Translations under genes and position numbers: made by a program
Part shown: in pieces, positions 35,931 through 48,174 of the stretch
Layout of the letters: each line of letters opens with the position of its first letter
Numbering within the stretch: the first letter of the stretch is position 1
Assembly: GCA_002104935.1 (NCBI GenBank)
Contig: MCGT01000006.1
Coordinates: forward strand, 558,001-622,000
DNA: 64,000 bases
Direction: 5' to 3'
Source of the DNA: Hesseltinella vesiculosa
Lineage: Eukaryota > Mucoromycota > Mucoromycetes > Mucorales > Cunninghamellaceae
The notes under the pieces: model-generated
What the model was told of the DNA's origin: nothing
Seen by the model: the letters and a program-made list of their open reading frames with translations, nothing else
The model's database searches: none

Positions 35931-36020
35931 GTAAGCATTCTGTTTCTTTCCATAAACCACGTCGCTGTTTTCCTTTTTTTTTACTCACTCACGAGGTTTT
36001 GTATTCCTTTTTTTATACAG
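35931..36020 (+). other. Putative 5' UTR intron of the PKA gene
   Basis: AAAAAG|GTAAGC at 35931 and a T-rich tract ending TTTATACAG at 36020 make a well-formed 90-nt intron in the leader upstream of the ATG at 36253. There is no coding frame to check phase against, so support comes from splice signals and length alone. Confidence 0.45.
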
Positions 36021-36252
36021 GATTCTTTTTTTATTGTTATTCCCCATCTCTCATCCGACCTTTTTGCTTGATTGTATTTTTTTTCTTAATCTCTATTTTG
36101 TTGCCATTTCGACTTCCCACCTTGCGTCTTTGTTGCCTCTACCCTCCCTGCTGGCCCCTGAATCTTTTTTTTTCTCCTCTTCTTTATTTTGCGGCGCAAC
36201 TCTCTCCTCTCCACCTCCCCAATTCCCCTGAATTTTTTAAGCCTTGCCTCAA

Positions 36253-37842
<1,590 letters not shown>

Positions 37843-38044
37843 TTACCCTCTTTTTCGTCTCATGTAGTTTTAGATTCCCCCCCCCTTTTTTTTTTTGCCA
37901 CTTGCCCATTTTTTGTTTGTGATTTACCTTTTTCAGCAGCATTCATTCTATGTTTATTATTTATTTAACCCCAAGCTCTTTAATCATCATCCCCTCCAAT
38001 AAATTATTTTAAAATAAGAGCATTGTTTAATAGCATGGCGTTTT

Positions 38045-39694
38045 TTAAAACTTTTCAGAATGAGACAAGCTAAAAGCGTCGACGGTCGTCGTAATCACAG
38101 CCACGACAATTTCCATAGCAATCAGCCATATCACAATCCATTCCAAATGTTCCCCTATCAAAGTGGTGAGCTCTCTTTTTTTTTTTTTTTTTTTCCCTTT
38201 GTGTACCATGGGAGCTATTCAGATGGTCCTTGAGCATTTCTAGCAAATCACTGATCACTTCAACACGTTGATTGAGCAACTCGACGCGTTGCGAAATTTC
38301 CAGGTAGCTACGAATGGCGCTGTACAACGGCTCCAGTGCAGGCTCAGACCAAAAGATTTCGGGGGTATCCAAAATATTTGACACCAAATTGACATTGATG
38401 CGCATGATGAATAATTGTCCAATTTTCTTCGTGATAGCCGTTCTATGACAGGGGGGATGAGCTCTCAATGTCACGCCAATGTCGCACACTTCTCACCTGG
38501 ACATGTGGATATTCCCACTCTCCGCCATGACTTGAGGGATATACTTTGTTTCGTTGATGGTGTCATCGATCAGCCGTTCAAACAGAGTCATTTTGACACT
38601 CTGAGCTATGGCATGTGCAATCGTCAGCTTGACAAGATAATTGGATGGATGACGTAACGTAATGATATCGTTGTATATCCTAAGATATAAAAAAAATCAA
38701 TGGTCATGCATCTTCCTCCACTATGTTTTACCTGGGCTGATAGCTTTCATCATAGTAATAATTGAATTCCTCGGTTTCTACATCGTCAGCATCTTAAGAA
38801 AAAGGAAAGGCTGTCAATGACACTGTGTCACCATCAACAAAGCCAAAAATAGCCTTACCGAGCTTCTCATCTTCAAAAGGCTCCAGCTCTTTCAATACGA
38901 GCTGTTCGTCCAGCAAGGTCATGCCCCAGAACACAACCACCCCATAGTCAAACAGGAACATTTCTGGAGGTCTGTGTTGCTCAACAGCTGTTTCTTGCTG
39001 TTGATCGTCCTTGGGAGGGCCGTAAGGATAGGTGACGCTGTAGGGAGTGTACAAGCTAAGAAAAAAAAACGCTCCATAAACGGCTCGTGGGCTATTTTTT
39101 TTACTCTCTTTCTTTACCATTCGTCAAATCGTTTGATAGATGTACCGTTGGAGCGTCGTTTGCTTTGCAAGTACTTGGCCAAGTCGTCCATACGATACGC
39201 TCTAAAGAAAAAGGGAGAATGAATGAAACACTTCCTTTTTTTTATGGATGGAGCCCTTACGAAGCTGTACAATAGGCGGTGACTCGTGGTAAATCGTCAC
39301 GGTTGATTTTACTGAGACGTTCAGCCTCTATCCTTGCCGTGCCATGGGGAATCTGGGCCAATTGCGTATAGACATCAGCATCATCGTCAATGTCAGGCTG
39401 ATTTTCCTCTTCTGGAAACAACTTTAACTTTTGAGACGTCTTTGTGGTACGGTTGGGTTGCTTGGGCTTGGTGGTACGGATGGCGGTGATCATGGGTACA
39501 GAATGTGTGGTATGAGGAGGAGGATTCGACAATGGCAGCTGAGATGTACCATAGGAAGCATGAGCTTTCGTAGGACTGACAAGCCCATGCTGATAACTAT
39601 CACTGGAACTAAGCAATGGTGTCGTGGATGACCGATCTAACCTAGGTGGTGCAGGATACTGTCGTCGGCCAGATGACGTACTACGGCGTGACAT
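38045..39694 (-). CDS. RMD1/Sif3-like protein (DUF155, RMND1 family)
   Basis: Seven exons: 39261..39694, 39118..39201, 38859..39055, 38732..38792, 38497..38679, 38207..38442, 38045..38154; 434 aa. The N-terminal ~110 residues are Ser/Pro-rich and disordered. The DUF155 domain follows: LPRVTAYCTAS, FDYGVVVFWGMT, RIYNDIITLRHPSNYLVKLT, KKIGQLFIMRINVNLVSNIL, DTPEIFWSEPALEPLY. It ends with the family's hydrophobic helix (EHLEWIVIWLIAMEIVVAVI), which is found only by splicing 38207 to 38154; reading through gives an unrelated Lys/Cys-rich tail. The yeast relatives RMD1/RMD8 are needed for meiotic nuclear division; the human relative is mitochondrial RMND1. The biochemical role is unknown. Confidence 0.93.
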
Positions 39695-40193
39695 TACAAT
39701 AAATATGTTTAATGATAAGAAAGTGGATGGAAGCGAAAAAAAAGAAGGAGAAACAGTGGAACATTTTTTTTTTTGTCGCACAACCACCCGTCAGATCGGA
39801 AGAGCGCCACTGCCCAAAATACTTTCTATCCTTTTTTTTCCCCCGCTGTTTCCTTTTCCTTTTTCACTTGGAATGCCATGTACAATAAAAGTAACAGATC
39901 ACGTCCTTTCTATGATTGTTTTTCCTACTGGTCATGAAAATAAACTACCACCGCCCAATTCCACTCCACGCCCTCTTGATCCCCTTTTCCGGCTCCTCTC
40001 CAGAACAAGAAAAGTACCAGCATTCCATTTTCATCCCATCTTTTTTTTTTTCTTCTTCTTTCTTGTTTGAACCGCTGCAGGAGATCAGTGATACCCGCCA
40101 CCTTTCATTCTTTGCTACGGTAACAGAAATGCTCTTGACTCTATCCATGACCATTACTCACCGTATACTAGATGTGCACAGATTTGAGGTTTT

Positions 40194-40410
40194 GATCAGA
40201 TCGCCTGGGTGACCCCTGGGGAAAATGGCTGATTTTTTCATTTTTTTAGCTGGAGGGTCGGGGGTGCCAAAACAAAAGTGATCAGACGTTGGCTGACCAA
40301 CCTTCCTTCATCCACCTGATTTTTTCAGTATTACCATCATTCATGCATTTGCGCATTCTCACAAAATTTCACATCTCTCTAATTAGTCCAAAGTTGCCGT
40401 GCAGCGTTCG
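40194..40410 (+). repeat. Left terminal inverted repeat of the MULE
   Basis: Starts GATCAGATCGCCTGGG and runs through GCTGATTTTTTCATTTTTTT, AGTGATCAGACGTTGGCTGA and AATTTCACATCTCTCTAATT to GCAGCGTTCG. It matches the reverse complement of 45201..45418 nearly base for base. Confidence 0.9.
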
Positions 40411-40699
40411 CCTTTTTTTTTCCAGAAATGACCTTGGCACTCTTAAGGAATTCACGGATACGGAAGTTACACAGGGCTAAAAATCTACCAATAAAATGAC
40501 GCTTCTCTTTTGGCTCACCTCAACCTGATTCTTCTTTTGGTATTCAGCCTCTTCCTTTTTTTTTTTTTTACTTTTCTTTACATCCCTCTCAACCTTTTAT
40601 TCACTCACGTTTCCAGCAACTCAACCTAGCCATCATGATATCCACTATGCAACACTGCAATTCAGAGTGATATAATATAGATGGAAACAACATCATTAA

Positions 40700-41419
40700 T
40701 CACATGTGTAAGATGTTGCGTGTGCCATCCCTCCAGGTTCGAGGCGTACGGTTTGCCCTTCTGTATCTGCGACTTTCCTCCAAGAAGGCGTCAACGTCAC
40801 GCGCCATTGCATCATCGAATCGTGAGACTTGTTCGGTTGGCAAATATTCTCGTACATGCTGTGCAATACCGTCAAAGTAGAGTTGCTCATCGTTGTCAAG
40901 TTGATTGAGCTGATCTCGTCTGTGGCTGTTACGAAGAATCTGCTGGCGACGCTGCGTTATTTCTTCGTCGATTTGCTGCAGGCGATGTGTTAACGCCTCA
41001 CGCTCTTGAGCCAATGCTTGCTCCAACTCACGAACTGCCTGGTCATCAGAGTCCAGTGATCCTCTCTCTTGCTGGCGCTGTTGGCATCTTCTCCTGGAAT
41101 CGCACATGGAAACTTCAAGACGCTCCACCATTTCCTCGTCTGTCGGTTGCCTTGGTTGAACACGTCGGCGATGTTGTCTCCTTGGCTGCACTGTCGTATC
41201 TTCACTACCATCATCGCTATCAAGGATCTCAATGAAGGTAATAGTTTGACCGTTCTCTGGGGAGGGTGACCGAGGACGGCGATGGGGTAGGAGCTGCGAG
41301 GGTTGGGGGATTGTGGGAGGCGGTCGAGTGGACTGGGGAAGAGTGCTGGTAGGATGGTGCAATTGTTGGTAAGCCCTGCGGCGTGGCAGGATGAAGAGGG
41401 CGTCATCATCAATGACCAA
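40700..41419 (-). CDS. C-terminal coiled-coil region associated with the MULE
   Basis: Open minus-strand frame of about 239 codons, not starting at an ATG, so it is probably the last exon of the element's gene. It begins VIDDDALFILPRRRAYQQLH, continues with a Pro/Ser-rich stretch and an acidic ITFIEILDSDDGSEDTT segment, then a long Gln/Glu/Arg-rich coiled coil (ELEQALAQEREALTHRLQQI) and ends TWRDGTRNILHM. It is intact, unlike the catalytic part. It could be the transposase C-terminus or a separate accessory protein. Confidence 0.55.
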   Translation of the reverse strand: MVIDDDALFILPRRRAYQQLHHPTSTLPQSTRPPPTIPQPSQLLPHRRPRSPSPENGQTITFIEILDSDDGSEDTTVQPRRQHRRRVQPRQPTDEEMVERLEVSMCDSRRRCQQRQQERGSLDSDDQAVRELEQALAQEREALTHRLQQIDEEITQRRQQILRNSHRRDQLNQLDNDEQLYFDGIAQHVREYLPTEQVSRFDDAMARDVDAFLEESRRYRRANRTPRTWRDGTRNILHM

Positions 41420-42117
41420 GTTCTGAATCTATTGTAATAATAATAAAACCATTTATTTCTTCGTACATTATTTTGTTTTCAAGCATGGTGATGCTAGGGA
41501 AATGGACAAACAAATGTATGGGTTGATTGTCGCCATTTGCTCAAATCGAGGAGCATTGTCGCGCTATTTATAAAATAAATGGAAGTCAAAGACATATTTC
41601 TTTTTGGAGGGGAGGACTGGACAGCGACTTACAGGGACAAGCATGACGTACGGGGGGAGAAGGTTCCTCATAATGACATATCGTCTAGGTGTCAAGCGGC
41701 CTATACTGCCACCCATTTCAAGGTTGTGATGCAACAACATGCTTGTAGGAAAGAGGCAGCTCGTGGTCCATTTCATCCTTTGATTTAGCAAACAGGATTG
41801 CTGGGTAGAGGCATTCGGACAGAAATAAACGGTACAGATTGTAAGGAACAAATGTTCCTTTCTTATTGCCAGCCCACAAGTTCGGGAACATGATGTTGAT
41901 CTAGCGGTAACGCCATAAAGGTAAAAAAATTAGCACTTTCACCACTGCTACCGGCATGATTGTCAATCATAACTTACGTTGAATCGTTCAGCACCAAAAT
42001 ATCCGATCATAAGATTGGGAATTTTCCCAAGGTCAACAGCAACCTCACCAATGATGTGCGAGATCCCAAGAAAAGTCTTCATCATGCCCTGCGAGAAATC
42101 TAGGGGCGGGGTCAACG

Positions 42118-42460
42118 TCACGGCATCCCAAGCCACCAAACCATACGACTTGACACGAGGTGTTTGCAGAGAAGGAAGCGGCTATGGACAAAATAAGGGC
42201 AGCCGCAAACCCATCGGGCAGTATCCACTTCGTATAGGGATTCCCCATCATCGGTAAGTTCTCTTGATGCCAGGGTTGCCCATTCGCTGCGAAAGTCATT
42301 TTCCCATGATGGAGTTGTCACCCGTCGAGCAATCTTTTCATTGAATTGTCGTATTTTTTTGGCGCACGTCTTGGAAATGATTTTGAATACCAAGTAATCT
42401 GGGCGATTGTGGTTGAGGAGATCCACTCTAAATTGCCAAAAAGAAAAGGATTAATTGATG

Positions 42461-42496
<36 letters not shown>

Positions 42497-43380
42497 TCAG
42501 CACCCGCCAGTGCGATTCAACCATCATAGTTGTTTTTGCTGATGGGAATGCATCTCTTGTGCTTCGGGCCCACGTATTCCATTCATTTATAGTATACCAG
42601 TTGCTGTACAGGTACACCCAAACAAAGACCAAATTCTTGTCACGACAAAACTGATAGATTTGATACACTACCGCTTGGTGGATTTGTTGTGGCGAGAAAG
42701 TGCTGGAGAAGCGAGAGGTGCCATCTTCTAAAAAAATCCAAATTAGGAAATGTGCCGATGCATAAACACTTTTTTTTTGCCTCCTTACCATTTTGCAAGA
42801 GCACAGGGAACTTATGATGTAAGTCATAATGTTTGCCGACCATTCCAGTCATTTGCTTTCTTGTTGTAGAGTTACAAAGCATCCCATTTGAAGCGCTCAA
42901 TACATATTTACGGGTATGAAATCAGAGTCGACAAAAGCGAATTCGGCTCGTGCACGAGTAGGACGGTAATTTCTGAAAAGGGTCAACCCTCTGGATGGCT
43001 TCCCAAGGTATTGATCAATAGCCCTTTTGATGTGCCACATACAGAAACGAATTTTCTCTGGACTGAAAACTCTTCGGATTGCGTTCCATTGACCTTCATT
43101 TTTGTCGGATCAAGTCCATGTCGATCTCTTAATCACCCGAGGAATATCTTGAGTGCATTGACTCTGTAGCTATCAGTCTCTTCATTATCATCTTCGTTTG
43201 TTTGGCTTCGGCGGGGACCAACTGGGCGCTTGACAAGAAGGTAAGCCACCGGAAATCCAGACCATCTGATGGTGGCAATTAAAGCAAAGCGCTCAAATGA
43301 TTCACGGTTTGTCTTGAAAGTTGAATCAATGTGAACTCGCTTATTTCATCACGGCGAATACCAGTGCAGACGAACAAGAA
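42118..43380 (-). pseudogene. MULE transposase, DDE and SWIM domains, frameshifted
   Basis: Minus-strand pieces in order: VHIDSTFKTNRESFERFALI with GFPVAYLLV (first catalytic Asp region, near 43290-43340); LRDRHGLDPT, then in another frame DKNEGQWNAIRR and RFCMWHIKRAI (second Asp and CxxH region, near 43050-43130), with a TGA between; FVWVYLYSNWYTINEWNTWA and TTMMVESHWRVLKR (near 42480-42620); an intron with a ~28-nt T run on the coding strand; then LLNHNRPDYLVFKI and a SWIM finger WVCGCPYFVHSRFLLCKHLV at ~42154-42213. Frame changes between adjacent blocks without splice sites show decay. I describe the breaks only. Confidence 0.8.
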
Positions 43381-43510
43381 TGGGGTATAAAAGCTGATGA
43401 ATTGATTTTCTCCATCGTTGCCATAAGTCAGCTAATTGAGCACGCCGATCCCGCAGAAAAAAAAAGTATTCGATTGAGCGTCAGTTAATTCCGTGATATG
43501 GCTCCACCGT

Positions 43511-43828
43511 TCACAACCAATTTCCACCTCCCTCACTTATTCCCACATCTGTGGTTAATTTGCTTACTCTACGATTTGCATAACCAACTGCAGATACCCC
43601 AATACCAATGTTGATAATACCAGACAAACTTGTAGCAGATTGGTAGAAATATTCTTTTGGATTCAAACCCTGAATATATCCATTTCTGATATAACCAACC
43701 TTATGATGACCAATGTATTGCTGTCCTACGCAAGCTGCCATTTGGATCATACCTATGGTACTACCCTTAGAGCCACTAGATGCCATATCTTGAAGTGGAC
43801 CCTTCCTAGCAATAATATACTTGCGCAT
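43511..43828 (-). pseudogene. Fragment of a multisubunit DNA-dependent RNA polymerase largest subunit (Rpb1/beta'-like), nested in the MULE
   Basis: A 105-codon frame from the ATG at 43828 carries, in order, motifs of the Rpb1/beta' region running into the trigger loop: SSGSKGS, QMAACVGQQ, a shortened loop, GYIRNGYIQGLNPKEYFYQS and then GIINIGIGVSAVGYANRR. The usual GREG...DTAVKTA trigger-loop consensus is strongly changed, and the loop after GQQ is much shorter than in nuclear Pol I/II/III. The fragment is more AT-rich than flanking transposon sequence. The catalytic NADFDGD site is not present, so it is a fragment. Origin from a cytoplasmic linear plasmid or a large DNA virus is inference; a diverged cellular copy is the alternative. 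Confidence 0.75.
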
Positions 43829-44228
43829 ACGTCAACATCGCATCGGGGAAACGCTGTGCACAGCCGTAGGGCTTCGCCCAATGGCGAAGCTATGGATGAA
43901 GCGTCGAACGGCATCATCAACAGGGCGGCGAGTCGATATTTCTAGGGGGTGGAGGCTGTCTTCGTGGCGCAAGGTGCAAGTGGATCCAATGCTGCCGAAC
44001 ATCCACAAAACCGATCAGCCGACCGTTGCAGTCATATATTGTCATACGGTCGTGTAAGCGCTGGAGGGTCCTTTCTGACAATATACATAAAGCGTGAGTT
44101 GTCACTCAATACTAATCAAAAGACTTGCACTGATTAGTTACCTGGTATTTGCTGCAGGAAGCCACTGGAGTTGATGCAAGAGGCATAGAATGCGATTGCA
44201 GAGCGTTTTGACGGGTTGCTGATCATCT

Positions 44229-44633
44229 CTAGATAAAATTCACATGCGCGATCACACGTCGAATGATATAATCTTCGGGCATGCTTGCAAGATCATCAGG
44301 AAGGTAAATGTTGAGAGGTAAGACAACATTGTTGCTGATTTGCGAGTAGTCTTTAGTGAGGTCGTTCCATTGGATCATGGCTTCAGCAGGAGAGCTCCGT
44401 TGGCGAGTGCCACTGCTTCGACATCGTACGCAAGTACGGTACCAGCATCTACGTCCTTCAAACTCGGGTAGATGCCGTTTGCACTTGCAATCGGAACACT
44501 GGGCAAGTCGTACAACATCTGAGGCAGCAGGGTCCTTTGGATCAATCGTGGATGAGGCTCCGTCATGGGGAAGTTGTTGTTTCCATCTATCTTCCAATGT
44601 AACGCTGAATTTCAGTGTTAGATAGTCGTCCAA
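44229..44633 (-). pseudogene. N-terminal zinc-binding region of the MULE-encoded protein
   Basis: An open minus frame without its own ATG contains CSDCKCKRHLPEFEG and CWYRTCVRCRSSGTRQR, a paired-Cys zinc-ribbon-like module. At its end the homologous reading continues in another frame as EFYLEMISNPSKRSAIAFYA with no splice signal, so a frameshift is present. Probably the N-terminal DNA-binding part of the transposase gene; upstream exons near 44850-45177 are possible (ATG at 45177). Confidence 0.5.
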
Positions 44634-44800
44634 TGTTGCGCGATGTCACGATGGTTGGGTTGAGTTTATAGATACGTGAATGAATAAAAGGTCGAAAAGG
44701 GGAGGTAAAAAAAGAAGAGAGACGTGCTTCCCAATATTTTTTTTTTGAACTTTTTAATACCAGGTTCCCAAAAGAAGAATCTGGGTTGTGAGTTTAGTTT

Positions 44801-44860
44801 AGCTTACCTTTTGTCTACCTGGCTCACCTTTCGTCTACCTAGTTTACCTTTTGTCAATAA
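44801..44860 (-). repeat. Three tandem 20-bp units, each carrying a 5' splice-site-like motif
   Basis: Units 44801..44820, 44821..44840 and 44841..44860. Read on the transposase strand, they contain AAAAGGTAAAC, GAAAGGTGAGC and AAAAGGTAAGC respectively, so each holds a plausible donor site. Confidence 0.75.
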
Positions 44861-45200
44861 AAAAGAAATTCCTTTGTTTAGCAAAGTCTTGAGTAGACAA
44901 AAGGCAAACCCGTCATAGGGAGTCTCTGTCAATAGTGTCGACGTGACCAATGGCATCTCTTGTTCAGCGAGCCAAAAAGGAAATTCATTTGCAGCAGTGA
45001 TCTCTGAGTGGCACGCAGGGCAATTCTAAGGATCGTTGTCCAAGTTCCTCCAGTGCAAAAAAAAAAAAAAAATCCAATAGTCCCGACTTGATGATGCTGG
45101 AAGCACCTTGATAATGTCGCGCTTGACGAAAGCAATCCGACCTGGACAGGAGGGCTTGTGGAATCGACGACCACCATTTTCGTTTTTTTTTTAAAAAAAC

Positions 45201-45418
45201 CGAACGCTGCACAGCAACTTTGGACTAATTAGAGGGATGTGAAATTTTGTGAGAATGCGCAAATGCATGAATGATGGTAATACTGAAAAAATCAGGTGGA
45301 TGAAGGAAGGTTGGTCAGCCAACGTCTGATCACTTTTGTTTTGGCACCCCCGACCTTCCAGCTAAAAAAATGAAAAAATCAGCCATTTTCCCCAGGGGTC
45401 AACCCAGACCATCTGATC
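45201..45418 (-). repeat. Right terminal inverted repeat of the MULE
   Basis: Reverse complement of the left repeat. Beyond 45418 it continues into TAAATAAATTCACCCCAAATTT (45444..45465), shared with the solo copy at 22795..22890 but not found next to the left repeat. Confidence 0.9.
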
Positions 45419-45469
45419 TAAAATGACAACGCAAAATTGATCTAAATAAATTCACCCCAAATTTACGAT

Positions 45470-46019
45470 GCTAATACAAAATGGTGAGAAATAACCATTG
45501 TTAAAATTGTAACTCTCTCAGGAAGCGCAAGGAAGAACACAACTAGGCTGGCAAACAGGTACTAGATTTCTCGTGACCTACTCTTTTTTTTTTTTTTTTG
45601 CCAGCCGGGATTTGATCTCCGCCTCCAAGGCTCTACTGCTGCAGCAGTCTGTCATGGCGGGAAATGATGGCAAGTGATGCCAGCCTACGCAAAGAAGTAT
45701 TATACAATGAGAAGTCTTAACGGAGGGAAAGCTTAGGAGCCTAGGACAAGAAAGCACCGAACGACAGCCACCAGCAAAACTGTGCTTCTTTGCCAAATGG
45801 CTGGGCAGAGGTGATATGCAATTCTTCTGGCTGGCACCATGTCGTTTAAAATGCTTGTGTTTGTAACAGGCATCTTAGCTCATCAGGTACTAGTTGTTGT
45901 GTGCCAAATTTGGTGTGAATCAACAGAGGTCAGATTTCTTGACGAAAACACTATTTTTTACGTGATTGCTCTGGGAACCTGTTTGCTTTTTGTAAAAAAA
46001 TAGAAAATGTTATACCTCA
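45470..46019. other. Spacer next to the MULE, no gene seen
   Basis: No reliable coding frame. It has moderate composition with a T run at ~45584-45599. It lies between two copies of the terminal-repeat family and is likely part of the same mobile-element nest. Confidence 0.4.
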
Positions 46020-46205
46020 TTTTTCATCCGATGAATCAGCATGAAATTTTGCATGGAAACACGCTCTTATAAGAGTCATAGACGTGGAAAAATCAACTCA
46101 ATTAGTGAAGGTCGGCCGGCCGACGATACCTCGATTACGTTTTGGGATCCCTCATTTCCCAGCTAAAAAAAACCACGAAAACGAAAAAAAAAGATCAGCC
46201 TAGCC
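46020..46205 (+). repeat. Diverged solo copy of the MULE terminal-repeat family
   Basis: Ordered matches to the right repeat: ATGAAATTTTG, a GTGAAGGTCGGCCGGCCGAC block in the place of GAAGGTTGGTCAGCCAACG, TACGTTTTGGGATCCC and CCCAGCTAAAAAAAACCA. Same orientation as 45201..45418. Confidence 0.55.
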
Positions 46206-46618
46206 AAACTTCATTTCACCGTTCCTTCTTCTCTCTCTTTCTGTTCCTGTTTTTTTTTTAACGGGTTTCCTACAATTTTCCCTTTTCTGGTCTTCAAATA
46301 AGATTCTCATCGTGGAGGGGAAGCTCCAGCAGCCCCCTCTCCTCTTTTTTTTTTTGTTTTTTTTTTTTTAAAAAAAGCTTTGCGTGCACTGTAGATCAAG
46401 GTTGGGTGGGTGAAGAGGCTGGTTGACGTGCACTGGACATGCAAATCAGACCTAGTTAGTGTGCATATTGCCTGTGGGGTGGCCTGCTGATTTTTTCTGA
46501 AATACTGTCCAAAAAAGGAAGTCATAACGAACACCTCATTGGCTGCAATATTCGGAATATTCGGCGGCCGAAATGCCGATTTCGCAGCACAAATACCCCA
46601 TTGGTCCAATTTTCAACG

Positions 46619-46692
46619 GTCTTCGTGGTGTAGTTGGTTATCACATGTGCTTCACACGCACAAGGGCAAGAGTTCGAACCTCTTCGAAGACA
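46619..46692 (+). tRNA. tRNA-Val (CAC)
   Basis: Complete cloverleaf without intron: acceptor stem GTCTTCG/CGAAGAC with discriminator A; D arm GTGTAGTTGGTTATCAC; anticodon stem TGTGC/GCACA with loop TTCACAC (anticodon CAC); 5-nt variable loop; T arm AAGAG-TTCGAAC-CTCTT. All stems pair. Internal A- and B-box sequences look normal, and a T-rich pol III terminator (TTTCTTTT) follows at 46693. CCA is not encoded, as expected in eukaryotes. Confidence 0.95.
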
Positions 46693-47115
46693 TTTCTTTT
46701 GTTCCTGGTCTTCCTAGGCATTTTTTTTTTATTTCGGCATGCAAGTACACTAAGACGAGAATTGGTTATGGTTGAGGCACGCGCATGTCGTGATCGCGAG
46801 CAGGGACATGTCATGATGCACAGCTACAGTAGGAAAACCTGAGCGGCAGTGCTGCGAGGCTCATGTCCAAAAAATCCCTCCCATGCCAACGTCTGAGGTC
46901 CTCTTTTCGTTTATTTTTATAGTAATGGTCCCGGAACATGAGAAGAATCAAAAAAAAAGGGCCGATGGCCTCAACGAGCCTTGTCATGGTCGCAAGAAAA
47001 CGAAACCACTGCCATGATGACACGAGGGAAAGCAACGGGATCTGAATTAATGTAAAAAAAAAAAAAAAAAAAAAAAAAAAGGTCAGGCTTCTGCGTTTTT
47101 TGTTTCGTTATCGAC

Positions 47116-48174
47116 ATGCCTCCGACACAGCCTCCATCAATAACTCAAGAACTCAAAAATTTTTACAATTCGATACCTGTGGTGACACGGGCGCTATTGG
47201 TTGCGACAACGGCGTGCAGCATCACCGGGTCGTTAGGGTTGATTCCCTTTCATTCGCTGCTCTTGGTGTGGCCTGCGGTGACACGTCATTTCCAGGCAAG
47301 TGGGAAGTGCTGCAAAAGATGAGAAAGAGGCAGATGGCGAAAGGGATAAAAAGTGTACTGATGTATTGTTTCTTGCATGAAGCTCTGGCGACTGGTGACG
47401 ACATTCTTTACTGGTCATTTCAAGATACACTTTGCGTTTAATCTTTATCTGTTATACGTGTATGCCAACAAGCTCGAAACTGAAATCTTTCTCAACAACC
47501 CAGCCGACCTGGCGTTCTTTTTCCTGTTCAATGGTGGTGTTCAATTGGTATTGATTGACTGGATTGCTCTGGCATAGGAGTGTGTGCGGGATACCAGAAG
47601 AGGGGGCTCATGTTTCTTTTTTTCTTGCAGCTTCTGGATCGGTTTTGGTCAAATACGTATGCTCTGCAACAATGCATCATGCCAGCGTGTATGTATCTCT
47701 GGTGCCGCAAGAATCCTCAACAAGAAGTGACATTTATGTATGGTTTCCGCTTCAAGGTAACGAGCAGAGAAACAGGAGGAGGGGCTCGTCATGGCTCACT
47801 CCTTTTTTTTTTTGTTGGGCTGTGTCTAGGCTATGTACCTGCCATTTGTGATTGTGGCCTATGAATTTATGACATCGCCACCTGGGCCTGGGCCTCTGCC
47901 AACTATTTTTGGTATCATATCAGCTCACGCTTATCATTACTTGAAGTGGGAACATCCTCAGCAGCGTGGAGGACGGTCGTTCTTGGAAACACCGAGCTTT
48001 TTACAGCGTCTGCTGCCACCTTCCAGAGCAACGGCATCTTGGCAGCGGCCTGGCGTGGGCCATGTGTGGAATTCGCAAGGTCAACGGCAGCAGGGCCCAT
48101 CGACTTCGACAGCATCGTCGACGTCCAACTTGTTTGGCGGCCGTTGGGGCCGTGGGCGACGATTGGGTAGCTAA
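47116..48174 (+). CDS. Derlin family protein (ER-associated degradation)
   Basis: Four exons: 47116..47295, 47383..47547, 47631..47756, 47830..48174; 271 aa. Motifs: PPSITQELKNFYNSIPVVTR near the N-terminus, then LWRLVTTFFTGHF (the Derlin WR motif), and FMYGFRFKAMYLPFVIVAYE; several transmembrane helices of the rhomboid-pseudoprotease fold are evident. The cytosolic C-terminal tail is Gln/Ser/Gly-rich, ending FGGRWGRGRRLGS. Derlins help retrotranslocate misfolded proteins from the ER membrane with Hrd1/Cdc48. Intron 1 (47296..47382) has a GC donor (CAG|GCAAGT); it is required to join HFQ to LWRLVTTFF in phase. Confidence 0.93.

Larger units (their letters stand above)
40194..45418 (-). mobile_element. 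Mutator-like DNA transposon (MULE) with long inverted repeats, decayed transposase
   Basis: Bounded by inverted repeats 40194..40410 and 45201..45418, about 217-218 bp each, with only roughly six differences by eye. Transposase fragments between them run on the minus strand and show a DDE-type MULE domain followed by a SWIM zinc finger. The coding region has several frameshifts and stops. Clear target-site duplications are not seen right outside the matching blocks, and other family copies share sequence further out, so the true ends may lie beyond these coordinates. The transposase is decayed, so any mobility would depend on a partner element. Confidence 0.85.

Noticed and set aside
40194..45418. 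Exact target-site duplication for the MULE
   Set aside because: The bases directly outside the matching inverted blocks do not repeat, and the true ends may lie further out, so no duplication is claimed.
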